Of a stretch of DNA of 5,996 bases, positions 1-5,640 are shown piece after piece (the stretch's first letter is position 1; each line of letters opens with the position of its first letter). Location: the NCBI GenBank assembly GCA_013349485.1, contig DUZM01000112.1:1-5996 (forward strand). Reading direction: 5' to 3'. The stretch is from Candidatus Hydrogenedentota bacterium (GTDB lineage: Bacteria > Hydrogenedentota > Hydrogenedentia > Hydrogenedentales > SLHB01). The notes below the pieces were generated by a model that was not told the DNA's origin, ran no database searches, and saw only the letters and a program-made list of their open reading frames with translations. The position numbers were made by a program, and so were the translations under genes.

Positions 1-579
1 GGCAATAACGCCGTTCTGTGGGGGCCTGGTGTCGCCGCGATAGATGGGACGGACGCGGCGGCAGTCTCCCAAGCGGAGATTGACGCCCGGCTCAGGGTAT
101 TTGAGGATTTTGCCAAGAAGCAGGCCGACCACCCGGACCTGGCCGGCGCGAGGGTCGCCGAGACGCCGCCCATGTTGGGCATCCGGCAAACACGATTCAT
201 CGAGGGCGAATACACCCTGACCGAGGCCGACGTGCTCGAGGGGCGCCGGTTCGACGACGTGGTGGCGATAAGTTCCTGTCCTGTAATCAGTTACTATGGT
301 TATCGCCGTTACCTCGAACATGAAGGTTTCGACATTCCGTATCGCTGCCTCGTACCGAAGCAGCTCGAGAATTTGTTGGTTTCGGGCCGGTGCATATCGA
401 GCGAACAGCAGCCCTATGAGTCGTTTCGGGCCATGGCGCCCGTCATGGCCATCGGCGAAGGGGCGGGCACGGCCGCCGCACTGTGTTGCCGGGAAGGCGT
501 GACGCCGCGACAACTCGATGTCGCGCTGCTGCAGGACACGCTCAAGGCGCAAGGCGCGGAGTTGAGGCGCGCCCATTAG
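1..579 (+). CDS. FAD-dependent oxidoreductase, C-terminal part (5' end outside window)
   Basis: The frame is open from base 1 to a TAG stop, giving 192 codons of a protein that begins upstream of the window. It looks like the C-terminal region of the FAD_oxidored family (PF12831), flavoproteins of largely unassigned substrate. Two stretches support this. Codons 60-73 read GIRQTRFIEGEYTL, a segment usual in this family. Codons 126-160 run LVSGRCIS, then a PYESFR.M.P stretch, then AIGEGAGTAAA, the typical C-terminal flavin-contacting glycine-rich block. The N-terminal Rossmann GxGxxG motif should lie upstream and cannot be checked. No signal peptide or membrane segment is visible in this part. 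Codon use resembles the following gene. The family call is firm; the substrate is unknown, and any link to the downstream amidohydrolase is only positional. Confidence 0.85.
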   Translation, partial: GNNAVLWGPGVAAIDGTDAAAVSQAEIDARLRVFEDFAKKQADHPDLAGARVAETPPMLGIRQTRFIEGEYTLTEADVLEGRRFDDVVAISSCPVISYYGYRRYLEHEGFDIPYRCLVPKQLENLLVSGRCISSEQQPYESFRAMAPVMAIGEGAGTAAALCCREGVTPRQLDVALLQDTLKAQGAELRRAH

Positions 580-609
580 GCGACTCTTCCCCATGCTTGA
601 TGTGTGATC

Positions 610-638
610 GCGACTTTCCCGATCTACTCACAAGTCGC
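610..638. repeat. Perfect 7-bp inverted repeat after the oxidoreductase gene
   Basis: GCGACTT at 610-616 is matched by AAGTCGC at 632-638 with a 15-base loop. It lies 31 bases past the oxidoreductase stop, where a terminator would be expected. No T-run follows on either strand, so it does not meet the usual intrinsic-terminator pattern. It could be a weak or factor-assisted terminator, an mRNA 3' stabilising stem, or chance. Confidence 0.4.
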
Positions 639-657
639 AGCAGGTCCCCAGATCGAT

Positions 658-675
658 CCGCGTTTGCCGACGCGG
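658..675. repeat. GC-rich 6-bp hairpin upstream of the amidohydrolase
   Basis: CCGCGT at 658-663 pairs exactly with ACGCGG at 670-675 across a 6-base loop. It ends 10 bases before the TTGACA box at 686. It may be the second half of a termination region for the oxidoreductase or an operator next to the putative promoter. In GC-rich DNA a 6-bp stem can also arise by chance. Confidence 0.3.
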
Positions 676-685
676 GCTGCGCGCA

Positions 686-714
686 TTGACATTCAACGGC
701 GCGTATAGGATGAT
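686..714 (+). promoter_or_regulatory. Possible sigma-70-like promoter of the amidohydrolase gene
   Basis: A perfect TTGACA (686-691) is followed after 17 bases by GATGAT (709-714), which matches four of six positions of TATAAT. This would start transcription near 720 and give a leader of about 70 bases before the ATG at 791. The position in the gap and the -35 match are favourable. The -10 match is modest and the promoter consensus of this organism is unknown. Confidence 0.35.
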
Positions 715-776
715 TGCCCGAATGTTTCGCGGCGCTTTATCGGCTGCGTGAAAGTAAGCGGAGTCAGGTGCGTCTA

Positions 777-786
777 AGGAGGAGGG
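777..786 (+). promoter_or_regulatory. Strong ribosome binding site of the amidohydrolase
   Basis: AAGGAGGAGG at 777-786 is a near-perfect Shine-Dalgarno match located 4-7 bases before the ATG at 791. It fixes that start codon. It is by far the clearest ribosome binding site in the window. Confidence 0.85.
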
Positions 787-790
787 CGAT

Positions 791-2023
791 ATGGAATCAA
801 ACGCGCTCGAGAAAAGTCTGATCGAGGGGATGGAACAACTCGAGGTCATCGATTGTCACGAGCATCTCGGCCCGGAGAAGAATCGTACCGGGGCCGAGGT
901 GGACGTGTTCACGTTGTTTGCCCACTATACGCGCGGGGATTTGGCCGTCGCGGGGATGACGGACGCGCAGTATGCATCGCTGTTCAACCGCGACATTCCG
1001 CTCGAGCATCGCTGGGCGTTGTTTGCTCCGTATTGGGAACACATCCGGTGGGGCTCGTATGCGCGGGCGGCGCTGTTGGCCGCGGCCAAGTTTTACAGCG
1101 TTGACGACATCAACGAGAAAACATATCAGCCGCTCTCGGAGGCCATTCAGAAGGCCAACACCCCGGGGATCTATGAACGGGTTCTCAAGAAAGCGTGCAA
1201 CATTCGCACCGCGCTGACGCAGTGCGGTTCAACGGACCTCGGCGGCACGCCGCTGCTAACGCCCGTAATGCCGATGATATACCCGACGGAAACGTGGGAA
1301 GCGCTGACGCGGCCGCCATTTGGCTCCGAGGCGCCTGTCCGCACGTTGGACGACTATGTGGACGCGATGCGGCGCTACGTGCTCAAAGTCAAGGGAGAAG
1401 GGGCCGTCGGACTCAAAATGATGGCAAACCCGTTCGAGACGCCCGACCGCGAGCCGGCCCTGTCGGCCTTCGCGCGGCTGCGCGATGGCAACGAGACTGC
1501 GTTGCCGCCGCAGAACCCGCTGCGAGACTACGTAATCGACCAGATCATCGCGTACGCAACGGAACAGGACCTAGTCGTTTGCGTGCACACGGGGTATTGG
1601 GGCGATTTCCGGCAGCTTGATCCGGTTCACATGATCCCGCTGCTCATGCGGCATCCGAAAACTCGGTTCGACATTTATCATTTGGGCTTCCCGTGGATGC
1701 GTCAGGCCCTTATGTTGGGAAAAGGATTCCCGAACGTATGGCTCAATCTGTGCTGGACGCACGTGATCTCGCAACGTTTCGTCGTGACCGCGCTCGATGA
1801 GGCCATCGACCTGATCCCGATGAACAAACTGCTTGCGTTCGGCGGCGACTACGGGATACCGGTCGAGAAGGTGTATGGGCACCTAGTCATGGCGCGGGAA
1901 GACATTGCGTGCGTCCTGGCGCGGCGTATCCAAGCGGGTCAGATGACGGAAGCACAAGCCATCGAGTTGGCCAAAAAGTGGTTCTGGGACAACCCGAAAG
2001 AGCTCTACCGCTTGAACGTTTAG
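791..2023 (+). CDS. Amidohydrolase family protein (metal-dependent, TIM-barrel)
   Basis: A complete 410-residue protein with the layout of the amidohydrolase-2 group (PF04909) of the metal-dependent hydrolase superfamily. Candidate metal ligands and catalytic residues appear in the expected order: an HxH motif at H23/H25 within IDCHEHLG right after a short N-terminal helix, K209 in VGLKMM, H266 in VVCVHTGYW, H297 in IYHLGFPW and D353 in FGGDYGIP. No signal peptide or membrane segment is visible, so it is probably cytosolic. The strong ribosome binding site at 777-786 and the motif next to the N-terminus support this start. The family includes hydrolases, decarboxylases, lactonases and uronate-isomerase-like enzymes, so the reaction cannot be named. 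It has its own upstream gap and possible promoter, 211 bases from the oxidoreductase, so an operon is not assured. Nothing looks truncated or missing. Confidence 0.88.
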   Translation: MESNALEKSLIEGMEQLEVIDCHEHLGPEKNRTGAEVDVFTLFAHYTRGDLAVAGMTDAQYASLFNRDIPLEHRWALFAPYWEHIRWGSYARAALLAAAKFYSVDDINEKTYQPLSEAIQKANTPGIYERVLKKACNIRTALTQCGSTDLGGTPLLTPVMPMIYPTETWEALTRPPFGSEAPVRTLDDYVDAMRRYVLKVKGEGAVGLKMMANPFETPDREPALSAFARLRDGNETALPPQNPLRDYVIDQIIAYATEQDLVVCVHTGYWGDFRQLDPVHMIPLLMRHPKTRFDIYHLGFPWMRQALMLGKGFPNVWLNLCWTHVISQRFVVTALDEAIDLIPMNKLLAFGGDYGIPVEKVYGHLVMAREDIACVLARRIQAGQMTEAQAIELAKKWFWDNPKELYRLNV

Positions 2024-2060
2024 GGGTTCGGCTGGAAGATTCGGATACGCGGGCGAACCT
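2024..2060 (+). terminator. Possible stem-loop after the amidohydrolase
   Basis: GGGTTCG (2024-2030) directly after the stop codon can pair with CGAACCT (2054-2060): six Watson-Crick pairs plus one G-T, with a 23-base loop. Only a short pyrimidine stretch follows, not a real T-run. It could help termination or protect the 3' end, but it is not a classical intrinsic terminator. Confidence 0.25.
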
Positions 2061-2067
2061 TTCCTGT

Positions 2068-2108
2068 GGCAAAAAGAGAGTTTTTTCCGGACTCCTTCCG
2101 AAGAAAAA
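2068..2108 (+). promoter_or_regulatory. Overlapping A/T-rich inverted repeats upstream of mntP
   Basis: A T-run at 2081-2086 has two possible partners. AAAAA at 2071-2075 forms a small hairpin that extends to GG/CC at 2068-2069 and 2087-2088. AAGAAAAA at 2101-2108 forms a longer imperfect stem that includes CGGA (2088-2091) with TCCG (2097-2100). The two pairings exclude each other. The element sits 57 bases or more before the mntP start and just upstream of TATAAG (2116-2121), a possible -10 box without a recognisable -35. It could be an operator, an attenuator-like leader or chance. The conserved yybP-ykoY manganese riboswitch core was not recognised. Confidence 0.25.
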
Positions 2109-2164
2109 CCTAACGTATAAGAAATCAACGTAAGACGCGTGGGTGTTTCGTTAGAGTAGCGCCT

Positions 2165-2722
2165 ATGAGTTTGATCACGGTAGTCTTTGTCGCGTTTGGC
2201 CTGGCGATGGACGCGTTTGCGGTATCCGTCGCCAGCGGGTTTGCCATCAAACGTCTTCGGGCCAAGCACGCCTTGCGGATCGCCTTGTTTTTCGGCCTGT
2301 TCCAGGCCTTCATGCCGGTGATAGGCTGGTCGGCAGGCTTAGGACTTCGCGGCCTGATCACGGCGCTGGATCACTGGATTGCCTTCGGGCTTTTGGCCGG
2401 CATCGGCGGCAGGATGATCTACGAGGCCGCTGTCATTAAATCCGTCGAGCGAAAGGTTGACCTGGAGAGTATATACGTACTGCTCGTGTTGTCCGTCGCG
2501 ACCAGTATCGATGCTTTGGTCGTAGGGTTAAGTCTTTCGTTTCTAAGTGTCGCCATTGTCACGCCGGCGATCGTTATCGGCGCGATAACGTTTTGCTGCT
2601 CCTTTGCCGGCGTGTACGTCGGCGACCACTTTGGTCATTTCTTTGAAAAGAAAATCGAGATCCTCGGCGGAGTCGTGCTGATCGGCATCGGTTTGAAGAT
2701 ACTGATCCAACACTTGGCCTGA
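2165..2722 (+). CDS. mntP: Manganese efflux pump MntP
   Basis: A complete 185-residue inner-membrane protein, close to the ~188 residues of Escherichia coli MntP. It shows the internal repeat of the family (formerly DUF204/YebN): each half carries a conserved intramembrane aspartate, D16 in GLAMDAFAVS and D116 in ATSIDALVVG. FQAFMPVIGW (46-55) and VGDHFGHFFEKKIEILGG (152-169) are also typical. About six hydrophobic segments can be seen, with a short polar loop near 92-101. The family exports Mn2+ and protects cells from manganese excess. The upstream Shine-Dalgarno is weak (GAG at 2154-2156), but the start fits the family N-terminus exactly. It stands alone: 141 bases follow the amidohydrolase, and the next gene converges from the other strand after 56 bases. 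No intrinsic terminator was seen in those 56 bases. Confidence 0.95.
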   Translation: MSLITVVFVAFGLAMDAFAVSVASGFAIKRLRAKHALRIALFFGLFQAFMPVIGWSAGLGLRGLITALDHWIAFGLLAGIGGRMIYEAAVIKSVERKVDLESIYVLLVLSVATSIDALVVGLSLSFLSVAIVTPAIVIGAITFCCSFAGVYVGDHFGHFFEKKIEILGGVVLIGIGLKILIQHLA

Positions 2723-2778
2723 ACCGGAGGCGGCGCACCAAAGAGGAGATGCGTTTCCGTTCGCCCACTGCCGCACGC

Positions 2779-4185
2779 TCAGAATTGGAAGTAGATGAAA
2801 GGCTTGTATTCGAAAGGCAGGAAAAGCAGCATCAGGAAGACGGCCAGTCCGAACGCAATGCTACAGAGCCAATCGGGCATCCGCTGAATTCGATCGATGA
2901 CGCGAACACGCCAGAAGAGCCAGTGAAACAGGCCCAGAGGTATCAGCCAAAGCCACAGCGTGTTGGGCAGAGCGCGCGAGCCAACGGAGTCAAAGAAGAG
3001 AAAAGCCCGCAGCATGGCCGCGATATTTTCCATGGTCCGCGCGCGGAATATTATGAAGCTCAAGCAAACCCAGTAGAAGGTCAGGGGAATGCCAAGCGTA
3101 CCCACGAAACGGCGGGCGGCGCTATCCGACGGGATTCGTTCGGAATAAAGGCGATGTATTACTAGCGCCAGTCCGTGCAGGCCGCCCCAAATCACGAAGT
3201 TCCATGAGGCGCCGTGCCAAAGCCCGCCGAGCAACATCGTCAGCATGAGGTTGCGAAACGTGGCGAACCGCGTGCCTCTGTTTCCGCCGAGGGAGATGTA
3301 CAGGTAGTCTTTCAGCCAACTCGACAGGCTGATATGCCACCGTTGCCAGAACACGCGAATGTTGCGCGCGAAATAGGGGAAATCAAAATTCACACAGAGC
3401 TCGTAGCCCAGCAGCCGCGCGACGGCGATGGCCATGTCGGTGTAGCCGGAGAAATCGCAGTAGATCATTACCGTATAGAACACCGCCGCCAACCAGACGC
3501 TCGATACGCCGAAGGTTTCTGGCGCGGCAAAGACCCTGTCGACAAGCGGGGCGAGACTGTCGGAAACGATGGCTTTCTTGAAGTAGCCGCACAGAAACAA
3601 GGCGATGGGCCCCTTGAATTTCACAAGGTCGAGCCGCCGGGCCGTTCTCAGTTGCGGCAGAAATCCCGCCGCACGAACGATGGGCCCAGCCACGAGTTGC
3701 GGGAAGAAACCCACAAACAGCGCGAAATCGACGAAGTTGCGCGTCGGCCTCAGCTTCCCTCGATATATGTCAATGGTGTAGCTCATGGACTGAAACGTGT
3801 AGAAACTGATGCCTACCGGGAGAACGATAATGGGCGCCACCGGGTGAAAGTGAAATCCAAGAAGGGTCAGAAGCCCGGAGAAGCTTTGCTCGAAAAAGTT
3901 GTAGTACTTGAAAAAACCAAGTATGCCCAGGTTTGCACACAGGCTCATCACAAGCAACGTGCCGCGTGAGAAATGTCGAAGCTTCTTCACCAAGAGCAGT
4001 CCCACGCAATAGTCAATCAGCGTCGAAATGAGGATTAAGGACAGAAACCGCCAGTCCCACGCCGCGTAGAAGATGTAACTGGCGACGAGCAACAAGACCT
4101 TCCGCGCGCCGTTGCGGCGCATCAGCCAGTGCAGCGCAAACACAACCGCAAAGAAAAACAAGAAGATGGGTTGCGTGAAAAGCAT
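2779..4185 (-). CDS. MBOAT family O-acyltransferase (AlgI/DltB-like), intact copy 1
   Basis: A complete 468-residue polytopic membrane protein of the MBOAT family, AlgI-like branch, of usual length. The N-terminus MLFTQPIFLFFF, the YIFYAAWDWRFL segment (37-48) and the central VLPVGISFYTFQSMSYTIDI (121-140) are typical. The catalytic region shows QRWHISLSSWLKDYLYISLGG (281-301, H284) and GGLWHGASWNFVIWGGLHG (320-338), whose H324 matches the invariant catalytic histidine. The end PFIYFQF is also typical of the family. Members move acyl groups, often acetyl or D-alanyl, across the membrane onto extracellular polymers. Its ATG overlaps the stop of the upstream SGNH gene by one base (TGATG), with no separate Shine-Dalgarno, which suggests translational coupling. 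The partner is therefore the SGNH-like protein at 4185-5333. Substrate and acyl donor are not evident. Confidence 0.93.
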   Translation of the reverse strand: MLFTQPIFLFFFAVVFALHWLMRRNGARKVLLLVASYIFYAAWDWRFLSLILISTLIDYCVGLLLVKKLRHFSRGTLLVMSLCANLGILGFFKYYNFFEQSFSGLLTLLGFHFHPVAPIIVLPVGISFYTFQSMSYTIDIYRGKLRPTRNFVDFALFVGFFPQLVAGPIVRAAGFLPQLRTARRLDLVKFKGPIALFLCGYFKKAIVSDSLAPLVDRVFAAPETFGVSSVWLAAVFYTVMIYCDFSGYTDMAIAVARLLGYELCVNFDFPYFARNIRVFWQRWHISLSSWLKDYLYISLGGNRGTRFATFRNLMLTMLLGGLWHGASWNFVIWGGLHGLALVIHRLYSERIPSDSAARRFVGTLGIPLTFYWVCLSFIIFRARTMENIAAMLRAFLFFDSVGSRALPNTLWLWLIPLGLFHWLFWRVRVIDRIQRMPDWLCSIAFGLAVFLMLLFLPFEYKPFIYFQF

Positions 4186-5333
4186 CAGCGGTGCCGTTCT
4201 GCCGTGCGCACGAAATCCGCAGCAAGAAGCTCGGACAACAAGCGTGCGCCCGTTTCACTCATATGGTTCCTGTCATAGCGATTTTTGGGCGCAAACAACT
4301 CCGGCAGGTTGAGCGGATCGTGATAGTCCCCGATCAGAACAATGTCTCCCGCACGATGAAGCGCGCGCGCGGGCAGACCGATTGGGAATACGGTAGGGTC
4401 CGCCGGCATTACGAAATACAGGGGCATCATGCCAGCTTCTCGGATTCGCTTGTTCTGTCGAGCGAGCAGAAGCCGATCGAACGCGCCGGGGAGAGCGCCA
4501 TCCGTTTCTGAATCGTCTTGAATACGCGTCTTGAGAGCGGAGACATCCTCAGAATAAAACTTCCGGTAGACGTCAAGTACTCGTGCCCTTTCTGCCAACT
4601 GCTTTTCCGCGCTATCGCCCCCCGACTCGACCGCTGTGCGATAGGACATTTCCAGAGACTCATACCCTCTGTTTCTTTCGGTTGGCGTCTCCGGTGAACC
4701 GTCAAGAAGCTGCCCGCCGCGGCCTATATTGAGACACTTCATTACGAGGTGCCCCAGATGCACTCTCGTCAGATTTAGCTTGGTGGCGAAGCGTTTCCGC
4801 CCCCCCCATAGCCGCACACATGCGTTCAACGTCGCCGAGGGCGTGTGCCAGGCCACGTGGCGTTTCGTATACCAGCCCGTTGACCCCAAGAGGTAGCTAA
4901 GTGAATGCAAGTCAATAACTAACCACTTTAGACGTTCGGGATTCATGGCAACCATTCGCTCGATCAGCAATCCCATCTCTTCGAATTGGATGCCTGGGAC
5001 GCCGAAGTTGAAAGAATCCAGTTGCCATCCGCGCTTGCTTAGTTCCTCGTTGAAAACGGCAGGATCTACGCCGCGATACACCAAACTCGAACCAATAAAA
5101 ACAACGTCATACCGATCGATTTGCTGCTGCAAGTGATTCAGCTTCGAGTCCAGCAAACAGTGTGAGCGTCGAGGAAATGCCCGCTCGAAAGCCACGTTGG
5201 CCAGCGCGATCACCACCACGAAGAGGGTCAGGTTTCTTAGCGCCCGGCAACCGCCTGTAACACGCCGCCTGGTTGCTGCAGAAAGGAAAAGGAGACCCTT
5301 ATCCGAACTAACAGCTTCCATGGCCCTTTCCAT
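4185..5333 (-). CDS. Membrane-anchored SGNH-hydrolase-like partner of MBOAT, copy 1
   Basis: A protein of 382 residues from the ATG at 5333, or 378 from the ATG at 5321. It has one N-terminal membrane segment (residues ~33-50, LRNLTLFVVVIALANVAF) after a basic cytoplasmic stretch, so the rest should face outward. SGNH features follow: VVFIGSSLVYRGVDP (78-92) with a Ser in the GDS position, FNFGVPGI (108-115) as block II, and DRNHMSETG (354-362) with the Asp and His expected near the C-terminus. This matches the AlgJ/AlgX/DltD style of protein that pairs with MBOAT enzymes, here transcribed just ahead of one with a one-base overlap. Reading could begin at GTG 5450, but the added 39 residues look like unrelated junction sequence. 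GGAGG lies only 3 bases before 5333, so the start is unsettled. An 8-G tract lies mid-gene. The catalytic role is inferred. Confidence 0.8.
   Translation of the reverse strand: MERAMEAVSSDKGLLFLSAATRRRVTGGCRALRNLTLFVVVIALANVAFERAFPRRSHCLLDSKLNHLQQQIDRYDVVFIGSSLVYRGVDPAVFNEELSKRGWQLDSFNFGVPGIQFEEMGLLIERMVAMNPERLKWLVIDLHSLSYLLGSTGWYTKRHVAWHTPSATLNACVRLWGGRKRFATKLNLTRVHLGHLVMKCLNIGRGGQLLDGSPETPTERNRGYESLEMSYRTAVESGGDSAEKQLAERARVLDVYRKFYSEDVSALKTRIQDDSETDGALPGAFDRLLLARQNKRIREAGMMPLYFVMPADPTVFPIGLPARALHRAGDIVLIGDYHDPLNLPELFAPKNRYDRNHMSETGARLLSELLAADFVRTAERHR
4800..4807 (-). repeat. Eight-base G homopolymer within the SGNH copy 1 gene
   Basis: On the coding strand TGG GGG GGG CGG encodes W-G-G-R in the middle of the protein. 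The gene is in frame as given. Such tracts are prone to slippage and to sequencing error, and a change of one base would truncate this protein and might uncouple the MBOAT gene. Confidence 0.7.
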
Positions 5334-5339
5334 GGCCCT
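5316..5339 (-). repeat. Perfect tandem 12-bp repeat over the SGNH copy 1 start region
   Basis: The unit AGGGCCATGGAA occurs twice head-to-tail on the coding strand (5339-5328 and 5327-5316). Each unit holds a purine-rich stretch and an in-frame ATG, so two start codons (5333 and 5321) lie four codons apart. This is seen directly. Its effect on translation is unknown. Confidence 0.75.
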
Positions 5340-5351
5340 CCCCCGACAGAT

Positions 5352-5486
5352 GACACGAATCGGGAAGACCGTCGGCACACCCCCCATCCGTTTGACTACG
5401 TTGCTTCGGCGGCCTACCCAAACTAGGCGGCCCTTTTCGCCGTCCACCACACCTTCCAGGAAGCCGCAATAATAGACAGTCCAGAT
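5352..5486 (-). pseudogene. Possible remnant of an AMP-forming acyl ligase (C-terminal hinge region)
   Basis: In frame with the SGNH gene and upstream of its membrane segment, a stop-free stretch starts after a TAA at 5487-5489. It reads WTVYY...DGEKGRLVWVGRRSNVVK, then RMGGVPTVFPIRVI. The pattern G-R-L-x-W-V-G-R-x-x-x-x-V-K-x-x-G ... V-F-P-I resembles the A8 hinge motif of acyl-CoA or amino-acid adenylating enzymes, where G-R-x-D-x-x-x-K-x-x-G is followed by P-x-E-V-E. The usual glutamates are missing, and the ~100-residue C-terminal subdomain does not follow. I infer a decayed fragment joined to the SGNH gene by a deletion. Chance similarity is possible over such a short length. If real, it would suggest that an acyl-activating enzyme once belonged to this cassette, as DltA does beside DltB and DltD. 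Confidence 0.3.
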
Positions 5487-5497
5487 TTAAGAAGCAA
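5469..5497 (-). promoter_or_regulatory. Weak candidate promoter for the intact SGNH-MBOAT pair
   Basis: On the minus strand TTGCTT (5497-5492) is followed after 17 bases by TATTAT (5474-5469), a five-of-six match to the -10 consensus. Transcription would start near 5462, about 130 bases before the ATG at 5333. The -35 matches only at TTG. Read-through from the upstream copy is an alternative. Confidence 0.22.
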
Positions 5498-5550
5498 AAG
5501 GGCCGCAGACACGGCCGGCATCCGGCCGCGGGCGCGAAACCAGCGCACAT

Positions 5551-5640
5551 AAAGGACTCAAGTAACCCGTTGCCGCGCATCAGCGGATGCAGCGAAAGCG
5601 CGACGACACAGAAGCACAAAGAAACGAACGTGTAAAGCAT
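5551..5640 (-). pseudogene. Truncated MBOAT gene, copy 2 (N-terminal remnant)
   Basis: The frame begins MLYTFVSLCFCVVALSLHPL, then MRGNG. It lines up with the start of the intact MBOAT (MLFTQPIFLFFF... LHWLMRRNG) with one residue gapped; LHPLMRGNG against LHWLMRRNG has seven of nine identical. The start shows the same TGATG overlap with an upstream SGNH stop as in the intact pair. Similarity fades after about codon 27-30. The frame then runs on without membrane-protein character, rich in C, G, P and R, to a stop at 5308-5310. All catalytic MBOAT parts, including the WHG and QRWH motifs, are missing, so it cannot be an active acyltransferase. The likely origin is a cassette duplication followed by a deletion of about 1.3 kb. 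A short membrane peptide could still be translated through coupling. Confidence 0.75.

Noticed and set aside
1195..1620. Plus-strand open frame of 141 codons
   Set aside because: It is an out-of-frame reading inside the amidohydrolase, very rich in A, R and G, with no ribosome binding site or domain.
2081..2108. Inverted repeat with a T-run as an intrinsic terminator
   Set aside because: The T-run precedes the stem on both strands instead of following it, so the terminator arrangement is absent; kept only as a possible leader or operator element.
1883..2269. Minus-strand open frame spanning the amidohydrolase end and mntP start
   Set aside because: It covers parts of two good genes on the other strand plus their gap and has no recognisable motif.
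2723..2778. Bidirectional terminator between convergent mntP and MBOAT genes
   Set aside because: Expected from the layout, but no convincing stem with flanking A/T runs could be found in these 56 bases.
2749..3165. Plus-strand open frame of 138 codons after mntP
   Set aside because: It runs antisense to the 3' half of the MBOAT gene, and its low-complexity polar composition fits a shadow of that gene.
3214..3969. Long plus-strand open frame of 251 codons
   Set aside because: It lies wholly antisense to the well-supported MBOAT gene, is rich in charged residues, and shows no recognisable domain.
5334..5450. GTG at 5450 as the true start of SGNH copy 1
   Set aside because: The extra 39 residues carry a ligase-like motif, would put the membrane anchor unusually far in, and GGAAGG stands only one base from the GTG.
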